Origin: Allobosea sp.
GTDB taxonomy: Bacteria; Pseudomonadota; Alphaproteobacteria; Rhizobiales; Beijerinckiaceae
Direction: 5' to 3'
DNA length: 48,701 nucleotides
Assembly: GCA_024231975.1 (NCBI GenBank)
Contig: JAAEQB010000072.1
Coordinates: forward strand, 1-48,701
The notes beneath the pieces are model-generated. The model was not told the origin of the DNA and searched no databases. It saw nothing but the letters and a program-made list of their open reading frames with translations. The position numbers and the translations under genes were made by a program. How positions within the stretch are numbered: position 1 is the stretch's first letter; every line of letters starts with the position of its first letter. Of this stretch, positions 1 through 6,949 are shown one piece after another.

Positions 1-1
1 T

Positions 2-433
2 ATCGAGGAGATGAGCCAGGCGGTCGCCCATCTCGACGAGATGACGCAGGCCAATGCGGCGCTGGCCGAAGAGAGCGCCGCCTCGGCCGGTGCGCTGAGC
101 GGCCGGATCGGCGAGCTCAACACGCTGGTGGCGAGCTTCCGCACCGGCGGCGGGACCAGCCACGCAATGGCGGCGGGGCCGGTCTCCACCGGCTCCGGGA
201 CGCGCCCGGCTGCCAGATCTGCCGCCATGCCTGCGATGCGAGCGCCGGCACGCCCCGCCGACACCGCGCCGCATGCCGCCGGTCCGGCCGATCGCGGCAG
301 CGGCCGGGCGCCCGAGCCGGAGCGGCTGCGCCAGCTCGCCGAGGCCGCCTTCGTCCAGAGCAAGGCCACGCCGCCACAGCCCCGCAAGGCCGCAAATGGC
401 CGCGCCAGCGATACCGGTTGGGAAGAGTTCTAG
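2..433 (+). CDS. Methyl-accepting chemotaxis protein, C-terminal end (5' truncated)
   Basis: The reading frame is open from the first bases of the window, so the gene starts upstream and only about 143 codons are seen. The first 45 or so residues (IEEMSQAVAHLDEMTQANAA onward) have the heptad, Ala/Glu/Gln-rich character of the membrane-distal end of a chemoreceptor signalling coiled coil. A Pro/Ala/Arg-rich flexible linker of roughly 80 residues follows. The protein ends in GWEEF, which resembles the C-terminal NWETF pentapeptide that tethers the adaptation enzymes CheR and CheB in enterobacterial receptors. Ligand and membrane topology cannot be judged because the sensory part is missing. The call rests on the helical signature and the tail. 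Confidence 0.85.
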   Translation: MEEMSQAVAHLDEMTQANAALAEESAASAGALSGRIGELNTLVASFRTGGGTSHAMAAGPVSTGSGTRPAARSAAMPAMRAPARPADTAPHAAGPADRGSGRAPEPERLRQLAEAAFVQSKATPPQPRKAANGRASDTGWEEF

Positions 434-445
434 GCGGCGGCCGCG

Positions 446-1345
446 TCAGCCGTTGTAGACCGGTTCTCCGCCGCGCAGGCGCGCGACGTCGCGCAGCGGC
501 GGGGCACCGAACAGGCGGCTATATTCCCGGCTGAACTGCGAGGGGCTCTCATAGCCGACCTGGAACCCGGCCGAAGCGGCATCATGCGCCTTGGCCAGGA
601 TCAGCCGGCGGGCTTCCTGCAAGCGCAGCTGCTTCTGGTATTGCAGCGGGCTCATCGCCGTCACCGCCTTGAAATGCTGGTGCAGCGCCGAGGGGCTCAT
701 CCGCGCCTCCGCCGCGACGATCTCGACGCTGAAAGGCTTGCGGTAATTGCGCTTGATCCAGCCGATGGCGCGGTTGACCTGCTGCAGCTTGCTCTCGGCC
801 ACCGCGATCTGGCGCAGCCGCGCCGCCTGGTCGCCGGTCAGCAGGCGATAGAGGATCTCGCGCTCGACCAGCGGCGCGAGCACCGCGATGTCCGCGGGCG
901 ATTCCAGCAGGCTGGTCAGCCTGATCACAGCGTCGCGCAAGACCTGCGTCATCGGGCTGATCGTCAGCCCCGGGCCGGATGAGGGCTCCGACTCGACGAG
1001 CGGCGGCGCTTCCAGCATCAGCGCACCGATGGCGGCCGGGTCGAGCTCGAGCTTGACGCAGAGATAGGGCTCGTCCGGCGTCGCCTCGATCACCTGGCCG
1101 ATGACCGGCAGGTCGAGCGAGACGACGAGGCAATGGGCGGCGTCGTAGCGATAGATCTGGTCGCCCAGGATCACCTGCTTGGCACCCTGGGCGATGATGC
1201 AGAGCGCCGGTTCGTGCAGACCGTGCATGGGCTCGCTCGGCTGCGAGAGGCGCACCACCTTCACCCGCGGAATCGCGGTTTCATGGACGCCGTCGGTCGG
1301 CGCGAAGCGCGCGATCAGCCTGGCGAGTTCCTCGACCTGGGACAT
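446..1345 (-). CDS. AraC family transcriptional regulator
   Basis: A 299-residue protein with two parts. The N-terminal cupin-like segment (about residues 20-170, with LHEPALCIIAQGAKQVILGD) is typical of the AraC_N group of effector-binding domains. The C-terminal DNA-binding domain (about 185-290) carries two helix-turn-helix units; the second contains the usual AraC signature GFQVGYESPSQFSREYSRLFG. The effector is unknown. The gene is transcribed away from the Atu4866-like gene at 1648, with a 302-base divergent region between them that may hold shared control sites. It ends 12 bases from the chemoreceptor gene, in convergent orientation. AraC proteins of this subgroup often sit beside oxidoreductases, which fits the gene at 2073, but a direct target is inference. 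Confidence 0.93.
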   Translation of the reverse strand: MSQVEELARLIARFAPTDGVHETAIPRVKVVRLSQPSEPMHGLHEPALCIIAQGAKQVILGDQIYRYDAAHCLVVSLDLPVIGQVIEATPDEPYLCVKLELDPAAIGALMLEAPPLVESEPSSGPGLTISPMTQVLRDAVIRLTSLLESPADIAVLAPLVEREILYRLLTGDQAARLRQIAVAESKLQQVNRAIGWIKRNYRKPFSVEIVAAEARMSPSALHQHFKAVTAMSPLQYQKQLRLQEARRLILAKAHDAASAGFQVGYESPSQFSREYSRLFGAPPLRDVARLRGGEPVYNG

Positions 1346-1647
1346 GTGCCGACCTCCATGGCAGCTGCCGAAAACACGACCCGGCTGCCTGGACTTTCAT
1401 ATAAGGAAGCCACGGGTCTTTGCCATGGCCGAGCAGCAGCGCTGGAGGATCAGGCAATGATCGCGGCGGATCGGTCTACCGCCCCATGCTCGCTCCGGTG
1501 CATTGTTCCAGCATACCGGTAGCGTTGTCGACCAACGGACCCACGGGCGGATCGCCCCTGGCGCCCCAAGCCGGTTGCTACTGACATATTCCTGTCAAAG
1601 GCGGCGCTATCAGCACCGCCCAACAACCTGAACGAAAGGAGATCATC
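1346..1647. other. Divergent intergenic region between the AraC gene and the Atu4866-like gene
   Basis: This 302-base stretch has no convincing gene. It must hold the start regions of both flanking genes. The clearest sequence feature is a 5-6-5 inverted repeat, TGACA-TATTCC-TGTCA, at 1582-1597, and a strong ribosome-binding sequence (AAAGGAG at about 1635-1641) just before the plus-strand gene. Short open frames across it have no ribosome site or family resemblance. Confidence 0.6.
1582..1597. promoter_or_regulatory. Candidate operator, inverted repeat TGACA-N6-TGTCA
   Basis: A perfect 5-bp inverted repeat with a 6-base spacer lies about 50 bases upstream of the start at 1648. Its size and position suit a dimeric repressor or activator acting on the downstream small gene. 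Which regulator binds is not evident: AraC proteins usually prefer direct repeats, while HxlR proteins bind dyads, and an HxlR gene lies 1.2 kb away. Short dyads also occur by chance. Confidence 0.3.
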
Positions 1648-2034
1648 ATGCCCTTCAGCCAGGTCTTCCAGTCGCTCGGCGCGATCGCGTCGATCATTGT
1701 CCCGGCCAAGCCGTCGGTTCGCCCGCTCGAGATCGATCTCGAGCTACCCGAGCCACTGACCAAGGCCGAGCTCGCGGTGCTCGGCCGCTGGGTCAGCGAA
1801 GACGGCGCCATCCGGCTCGATCTTCGGCCCAATGGCCGCTTCGGCAAGCAGCGCGACCAGGCGCCGGGCCATGGCGGCCGCTACGAGGTCGATGCGTCGC
1901 AGCTCTATTTCGAGAGCGACGCCGGCCATGTCTGGAGCGGCGAACTGCGCCGCGGCCAGCTCGCCTTCGGCGAGAAGCGTTTCCGCCGGACCCTGCAACT
2001 GGATCCGGCCAGACTGATACGGTCTGACCGGTAA
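1648..2034 (+). CDS. Atu4866-like small beta-barrel protein
   Basis: A 128-residue protein. Residues 50-115 (VLGRWVSEDGAIRLDLRPNGRF, then GGRYEVDASQLYFESDAGH) resemble the Atu4866 family, small beta-strand proteins named after an Agrobacterium protein whose function is unknown. The typical pattern is a G-W-V-S-D-G-I-R start, a central N-G-R-F/Y and a G-R-Y-E-V strand, all visible here. The N-terminal 45 residues look like an extra segment without a clear signal peptide. AAAGGAG about 7 bases before the ATG is an excellent ribosome site. In many genomes relatives sit beside AraC or oxidoreductase genes, as here. Family membership is by eye; no activity is proposed. Confidence 0.75.
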   Translation: MPFSQVFQSLGAIASIIVPAKPSVRPLEIDLELPEPLTKAELAVLGRWVSEDGAIRLDLRPNGRFGKQRDQAPGHGGRYEVDASQLYFESDAGHVWSGELRRGQLAFGEKRFRRTLQLDPARLIRSDR

Positions 2035-2072
2035 GCTCACGCAACGCTGAGACGGGGCGCTGGCGTCCCGCC

Positions 2073-2684
2073 TCAGTAACCGACGGTAAAGCGCTGGCGC
2101 GAATGCGCCGACCTTTCCAGTTCGTCGACCAGGGCAATGGCATAATCCTCGGCCGAGATGCGGCTCTGGCCGTTGCCGTCGACCAGGAGCTGGTCCTTGC
2201 CGAGGCGGAAGCGTCCGGTGCGCTCGCCCGGCTCGATCAAGGCGGAGGGCGAGAGGAAGGTCCAGTCGAGACCGCTTTCGCCCTTCAGCAGATCGAGATA
2301 GGCGCCGCCCTTTTTGGCTTCGTCGAGATAGATCGCCGGGAATTCCTTGGTGTCGAACAGCTTCACACCCGGGGCGACCTCGAGGCTGCCGGCGCCGCCG
2401 ACGACGAGATAGCGCTTCACGCCGGACTGCTTCACGGCCGCAAGCAGTATCGCTGGATCGCTGGCGGTGTAATGCACCGCGCTGATCACCGCGTCATGGC
2501 CGGCGAGCAGGGCAGCGAGCCCGTCCTTGTCGTAGACATCGCCCTTCTTCGCGCTGATGCCGGCGCCCTGCGGCACCTTCTCGGTATTGCGGACGATGGC
2601 GGTGACCTGATGGTTGCGGCTGGTGAGTTCGGCGAGCAGGCGCGAGCCGATGAAGCCGGTGGCGCCGATGAGAGCAATCTTCAT
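2073..2684 (-). CDS. NAD(P)-binding oxidoreductase, atypical short-chain dehydrogenase (NmrA-like)
   Basis: A 203-residue single-domain Rossmann protein. The dinucleotide-binding glycine motif GATGFIGSRLLAE is at residues 8-20. The pattern continues with VTAIVRN after strand 2, KGDVYD after strand 3 and HDAVISAVH after strand 4, the arrangement of NmrA/YwnB-like atypical SDR proteins. No Tyr-x-x-x-Lys catalytic pair of classical SDRs is clear, so it may act as a redox sensor or as an oxidoreductase on an unknown substrate. It is divergent from the HxlR-type regulator at 2803, a very common pairing in which the regulator controls the enzyme and responds to quinone or aldehyde stress. That regulation is inferred from context. 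Confidence 0.9.
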   Translation of the reverse strand: MKIALIGATGFIGSRLLAELTSRNHQVTAIVRNTEKVPQGAGISAKKGDVYDKDGLAALLAGHDAVISAVHYTASDPAILLAAVKQSGVKRYLVVGGAGSLEVAPGVKLFDTKEFPAIYLDEAKKGGAYLDLLKGESGLDWTFLSPSALIEPGERTGRFRLGKDQLLVDGNGQSRISAEDYAIALVDELERSAHSRQRFTVGY

Positions 2685-2706
2685 GGTGATCTTCCCTAGT
2701 ATCTGA

Positions 2707-2723
2707 TGGGAACCTACATCCCA
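2707..2723. promoter_or_regulatory. Candidate HxlR operator, TGGGA-N7-TCCCA
   Basis: A perfect 5-bp inverted repeat with a 7-base spacer lies in the 118-base divergent region between the oxidoreductase start (2684) and the HxlR gene start (2803). HxlR proteins are dimeric winged-helix factors that bind dyads in such divergent promoters. The position, 22 bases upstream of the oxidoreductase start codon, fits repression of that gene. Assignment is from position and symmetry only. Confidence 0.4.
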
Positions 2724-2802
2724 ATGGACACCAGATGGCAGTCATGCGATTTTCTCTCAAGAAGGCACTTTCACGCCACAAGGTCACCTGCCGGAAACCG
2801 CC

Positions 2803-3174
2803 ATGCTGCATCGTCCCGACCCGTTCAATGCACGCTGCCCGACGCGGCAGGTGCTCGACCGGATCGGCGACAAATGGGCCGTTCTGGTGCTGATCCTGCT
2901 GGAGCAGGAGACCTTGCGCTTCAACGAATTGCGCCGGCGCATCGACAGCATCTCGCAAAAAATGCTGTCGCAGACGCTGAAGAGCCTGGAACGGGACGGG
3001 CTGATCTCGCGCCGCGCCTTCGCGACCGTGCCGGTCACGGTCGAGTATTCGCTGACGCCGCTCGGGCGCACCCTGGCCGGCACGGTCGCCGCCCTGACGC
3101 AATGGGCCGAGGCCAATATCGGCGAGGTCGAGGAAGCGCAGCGCCGCTATGATCGCGGCGAAGTGGCCGCCTGA
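2803..3174 (+). CDS. HxlR family winged-helix transcriptional regulator
   Basis: A 123-residue protein made almost entirely of one HxlR winged-helix domain. Recognisable elements are the N-terminal Cys (NARCPTRQVLDRIGDKWAVLV, Cys at residue 11), the recognition region FNELRRRIDSISQKMLSQTLKSLE and the wing VPVTVEYSLTPLG. The conserved N-terminal cysteine is the redox or electrophile-sensing residue in YodB/QorR-type members, so thiol-stress sensing is plausible. It is divergent from the NAD(P)-binding oxidoreductase and probably regulates it and itself. Its stop codon TGA is followed directly by the complementary stop of ligD on the other strand, so the two genes meet tail to tail with no intergenic space. 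The start at 2803 gives the family's usual length. Confidence 0.95.
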   Translation: MLHRPDPFNARCPTRQVLDRIGDKWAVLVLILLEQETLRFNELRRRIDSISQKMLSQTLKSLERDGLISRRAFATVPVTVEYSLTPLGRTLAGTVAALTQWAEANIGEVEEAQRRYDRGEVAA

Positions 3175-5694
3175 TCAGCGTTTCAACGGCCGCTTCGGCT
3201 TGAAGAAAGCGGCCCAGGCATCGTCCGGCGGGCCTTTCTTCATCACCTCCGGGGCCTTGAAGGCATCGGGCGCCAGATCCTTCTCCAGCAGCTCCCAGGC
3301 GACCGGCATGGCGACCGCCGCACCGGGCCGCGCCCGCGTCGAGAATGGCGCGATCGCAGTCGAGCCGCGGCCATTGCGGAGATAATCGATGAAGATGCGG
3401 CCCTTGCGCGCCTTCTTCGACAGGGTGGCGGTGTAGAGCTTCGGCTCGGCCTGTTCCATCGCCTTGGCGAAGTCGCGGGCAAAGCCCTTGACCGCATCCC
3501 ACTCCGCCTTGGGCTGCAATGGCAGCACGACATGGAAGCCCTTGCCGCCGGAGGTCTTGAGGAAACTCTCGAAACCGAGCTCCTCCAACCGCTGACGGAC
3601 CGTCAGTGCCGCCTCGCGCACGCGCTCGATCGGCACGCCCGGATCGGGATCGAGATCGAAGATGACTTGGTCGGGCGTCTCGATCGCGTCGATCTTGGCG
3701 CCCCAGAGATGGACCTCGACCGTCCCGAGCTGGACGAGCGCGGCGAGCCCGTCGAAATCGCGGATGAAGAGCAGCTCCTCGCCATCCTCATCCTTCATCC
3801 GTGAGATGGATTTGTGCAGGCCGGCCCCGGCATGCTTCTGGAAGAAGACCTGCCCGCCGACGCCGTCCGGCGCGCGCAGCAGGCTCAACGGGCGTTCGAC
3901 CACGAAGGGCGCCATGCGCTCCCAGACGCCGGCGTAGTAATCGAGCAGATCCTGCTTGGTGAAGCCGATATCGGGCCAGAGCGGCTTGTCGGGATTGCTC
4001 AGCGTCACGGTGGTCTCCGCTCCTGCCTTGCGCCTGGTCTTCGTCGCGCGACGAGCCTTGCTAGTCCCCGCCTCGGCCGGCTTCTCCTCGACGACCTCCT
4101 GCGCCGGCTTGTCCTCGCGCAGCCCGAGGAAGGCCGAGTGCCGCAGGGTCTTCGAAGCCGTCCAGGAGCCGAAGGCGATCTCGGCGACGAGCTCAGGCTC
4201 GACCCAGACGATACCACGCTCGCGACCGGCTTCGCTGGGGAAGGGCGAGGCTTTCGTTGCGATGACGTCGAGCTTCTTTTTCAGCGCAGCGGCCGAGTTG
4301 CGGGTGAAGCCGGTGCCGACGCGGCCGGCGGGCTTCAGCTCGCCATCCTCGTAATAGCCCAGCACCAGCGAGCCGAGCTGGTTGCGGGAGGCTTTCGACG
4401 GGACATAGCCGGCGATGACGAATTCCTGCCGCTGCGTGCACTTCGACTTGATCCAGTCGCGGCCACGGCCGCTGCGATAGGGGGCGTCAGCGCGCTTGGA
4501 GATCACACCCTCCAGTCCCATGCGACAGGCATGCCGCAACATGGTCTGGCCGGGCTCGACGAAATGCTCGGAATAGCGCAGGGGCGAATCCCGCCCTGCT
4601 GCCTTGAGCAGCTCCTCCAGCCGCTCCTTGCGGGCGAGCAGCGGCTCTGATTGCAGGTTCTCGCCGTCGAGATGAAGCAGGTCGAAGGCGAAGAAGACGA
4701 GGCTCGCGGTCTTGCCCTCCGACAGAGCCGCCTGGAGCGCCGAGAAGGAGGAGATGCCGTTCTCGCCCAGCGCCACGACCTCGCCATCGATCAGCGCCGT
4801 CTCGCAAGGCAGGCCCGCAAGAGCATCGGCGATCCTTTCGCCGAAGCGCTCGGTCCAGTCGAGCCCGGTACGGGTCAGCAGCTTGACCTTGCCGGCCGAG
4901 ATTCGTGCCTGCAGCCGATAGCCGTCGAACTTGACCTCGTGCAGCCAGGCATCGCCGGCCGGCGGCTTATTCTGCAGGGTCGCGAGACAAGGCTCGACGA
5001 AGCGTGGCAGCGACTCGGCTTCGGCTTTTGCAGGCTTTGACCTTGCAGCTTTCGTCTTTGCGACGCTCGGCTTGCGTCCCTTCGCGGGTTTCTCATCGGT
5101 CGACCAGACTTCGCCTCCCGGATCCTCGCCGACTTCTTTGATACTGCGGCCGGATTTCACCGAATCCGGCGCGGTCTCCAGGATATCCTCATCGTCGCGA
5201 GCATAGTCGTCGTCGACCTTGATCAGCAGCCAGTTGTCGCGCTTCTCGCCACGGCGGGGTTTCAGCCTGACGAGATGCCAGCGGCCGCCGAGCTTGTGGC
5301 CTTCCAGCGCGAAAGCGAGATGGCCCTTCTCCATGCCGCGGACGGGATCGCCTTCCGGAATCCACTTACCCTCGTCCCAGACGATCACCGCGCCGGCTCC
5401 GTATTCGCCTTCGGGAATCGTGCCTTCGAAGGAGCCGTATTCGAGCGGGTGATCCTCGACATGGACGGCAAGGCGCTTCTCGGCCGGGTCGAGGCTCGGG
5501 CCCCGCGTCACTGCCCAGGACCAGAGCACTCCGCCATGTTCGAGCCTGAGATCATAGTGGAGGCGGCGCGCGGCGTGCTTGTGGATCACGAAAGCACCAC
5601 CACTCTCGGCGGCCTTGCGAAGGCTGGCGCCGCCTTTCGGCTCGCGGGTGCGGGAGAAGTCACGTTTCGAGCGGTAGAGATCGAGATTGGCCAT
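3175..5694 (-). CDS. ligD: DNA ligase D, three-domain NHEJ ligase
   Basis: An 839-residue multifunctional enzyme of bacterial non-homologous end joining. Domain order is phosphoesterase (about 9-170, with HKHAARRLHYDLRLEHGG), ATP-dependent ligase (about 230-530, nucleotidyl-accepting Lys255 in EVKFDGYR) and primase-polymerase (about 560-830, metal-binding DLDPDP at 680-685). The PE-LIG-POL order is that of the Pseudomonas and rhizobial type, not the mycobacterial one. Lys/Ala-rich linkers at about 200-228 and 540-560 separate the domains. Together these activities trim, fill and seal double-strand breaks recruited by Ku. The start lies 18 bases after the ku stop, so both are almost certainly one transcript. 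All three catalytic modules look intact. Confidence 0.98.
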   Translation of the reverse strand: MANLDLYRSKRDFSRTREPKGGASLRKAAESGGAFVIHKHAARRLHYDLRLEHGGVLWSWAVTRGPSLDPAEKRLAVHVEDHPLEYGSFEGTIPEGEYGAGAVIVWDEGKWIPEGDPVRGMEKGHLAFALEGHKLGGRWHLVRLKPRRGEKRDNWLLIKVDDDYARDDEDILETAPDSVKSGRSIKEVGEDPGGEVWSTDEKPAKGRKPSVAKTKAARSKPAKAEAESLPRFVEPCLATLQNKPPAGDAWLHEVKFDGYRLQARISAGKVKLLTRTGLDWTERFGERIADALAGLPCETALIDGEVVALGENGISSFSALQAALSEGKTASLVFFAFDLLHLDGENLQSEPLLARKERLEELLKAAGRDSPLRYSEHFVEPGQTMLRHACRMGLEGVISKRADAPYRSGRGRDWIKSKCTQRQEFVIAGYVPSKASRNQLGSLVLGYYEDGELKPAGRVGTGFTRNSAAALKKKLDVIATKASPFPSEAGRERGIVWVEPELVAEIAFGSWTASKTLRHSAFLGLREDKPAQEVVEEKPAEAGTSKARRATKTRRKAGAETTVTLSNPDKPLWPDIGFTKQDLLDYYAGVWERMAPFVVERPLSLLRAPDGVGGQVFFQKHAGAGLHKSISRMKDEDGEELLFIRDFDGLAALVQLGTVEVHLWGAKIDAIETPDQVIFDLDPDPGVPIERVREAALTVRQRLEELGFESFLKTSGGKGFHVVLPLQPKAEWDAVKGFARDFAKAMEQAEPKLYTATLSKKARKGRIFIDYLRNGRGSTAIAPFSTRARPGAAVAMPVAWELLEKDLAPDAFKAPEVMKKGPPDDAWAAFFKPKRPLKR

Positions 5695-5712
5695 GGCGTC
5701 CTCCGACGCGCG

Positions 5713-6591
5713 TCAGGCGCTCTTTTTGGCCTTGCCCGCAGCAGGCTTCTTTGCCGGTTTGCCCGCGCTCGCCGGCTTCTTGCCGCCGGAGGAGGATTTT
5801 CCGGACGAGCCGCTCTCCTCGCCGAGGCTCTTCTTCAGGGCCTCGAACAGGTTGACGACGTTGGACGGGCGCTCGGCCGGTTTGGCGACCGGCGGCTTCT
5901 TGCCCTTGCGCTTGGCCGCGATCAGCTCGAGCAGCGCCTCCTCGTAATGGTCTTCGAAGCCGCTCGGATCGAACCTCGCCTCTTTCTTCTCGATGATGTG
6001 CGTGGCGAGATCGACCAGCTCCTCGTCGAGCTTGCCCTTCTTCAGGCCGTCGAAGACCTCGTCCGGCTGGCGCACGGTCTTGTCGTAGCGCAGCGTCGTG
6101 AGGAGCAAGCCCTTGTCGAAGGGCTCGATCATCACCGGCCGCTCGCGGCGATAGAGCACGATCCGGGCGATGCCGGCCTTCTTCTGCTTCGCCATCGCCT
6201 CGCGGATCACAGAGAAGGCCTCTTCCGAGACCTCGTCCGAGGGGCTGAGATAATAGGGCTGATCGAAATAGATCTGCGGGATAGCGGCGCGGTCGACGAA
6301 CTGTTCGATCGACAGCGTGTGCGAACTCTCGATCTGGACCGCATCGATCTCGTCCTCCTCGATCAGCAGGTATTCGTCGCCGCCGATCTCGTAGCCCTTG
6401 ACCTCGTCGTCGGGGTCGACCGGCTTGCCGCTGACGCTGTCGATGTATTGCCGGCGGACGGTGTTGCCGGTCTTGCGGTTGATGACGCGGAAGGAGACCT
6501 TCTCGCTATGATCGGTCGCCGAGGTCAATTCGACGGCGCAGGAGACCAGCGAGAGCTTGAGATAACCCTTCCAGGCCGGCCGGGGCGCCAT
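5713..6591 (-). CDS. ku: Ku protein, NHEJ end-binding factor
   Basis: A 292-residue bacterial Ku homodimer subunit that threads onto DNA ends and recruits LigD. The start MAPRPAWKGYLKLSLVSCAV is the family's typical N-terminus; an in-frame upstream extension exists but reads as Arg/Pro-rich shadow sequence. The Ku core beta-barrel spans about residues 10-240 and includes YYLSPSDEVSEEAFSVIREAM and ERPVMIEPFDKGLLLTTLRY. The last 40 residues are a Lys/Ala/Ser/Gly-rich tail of the kind that in other bacterial Ku proteins binds DNA and helps the protein move inward from ends. Its ATG overlaps the TGA of the upstream 88-codon gene (TGATG), suggesting translational coupling, and ligD follows 18 bases downstream. 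Confidence 0.97.
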   Translation of the reverse strand: MAPRPAWKGYLKLSLVSCAVELTSATDHSEKVSFRVINRKTGNTVRRQYIDSVSGKPVDPDDEVKGYEIGGDEYLLIEEDEIDAVQIESSHTLSIEQFVDRAAIPQIYFDQPYYLSPSDEVSEEAFSVIREAMAKQKKAGIARIVLYRRERPVMIEPFDKGLLLTTLRYDKTVRQPDEVFDGLKKGKLDEELVDLATHIIEKKEARFDPSGFEDHYEEALLELIAAKRKGKKPPVAKPAERPSNVVNLFEALKKSLGEESGSSGKSSSGGKKPASAGKPAKKPAAGKAKKSA

Positions 6592-6857
6592 CAGGCCGCT
6601 CTCAGCTTGGGCGGGGCCGGCAAGGCTGGCGGCAGCCCGCGCAGCCAGGCCTCGGCGCGGACGATCTCGTCGCGGGTCACGACCGGGACGGGATCGGAGA
6701 GGATCGCCAGCAGCACCTCGCGGTCGAGCTGGCCATTGGCGATCACCTCGGCGAGCGCATCGCGGGTCTCGCGCTCGGCCCGAAGTTGGGCGCCGAGCGC
6801 TGCGATGAGGCGGTCCTTCGGCATGGCTGACATGGTCTTCGGCCCCTGCTGTCGCAT
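6591..6857 (-). CDS. Small protein of unknown function coupled to ku
   Basis: An 88-codon frame with stop TGA overlapping the ku start by one base (TGATG), a layout typical of translationally coupled operon genes. I do not recognise the family. The product is a soluble, mostly helical small protein: charged helices (DRLIAALGAQLRAERETRDALAEV), then EVLLAILSDPVPVVTRDEIVRAEAWLRG and a Pro-rich end. It has no cysteines, membrane segment or signal peptide. Starts at 6857, 6833 or 6824 (MPKDRL) are all possible, none with a strong ribosome site. The residue composition is that of a real protein, unlike the Arg/Pro-rich alternative frame. It could be an accessory to end joining or merely a leader for ku. 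Confidence 0.55.
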   Translation of the reverse strand: MRQQGPKTMSAMPKDRLIAALGAQLRAERETRDALAEVIANGQLDREVLLAILSDPVPVVTRDEIVRAEAWLRGLPPALPAPPKLRAA

Positions 6858-6949
6858 TGCGCAGAGTCAACCTGCGGAACCTATGGAGGTTCCGCTCAGC
6901 GCTGCCCGGCCGGACAGCAAGACTCTTCCCCCCTCGATAGCCTTTTTAT

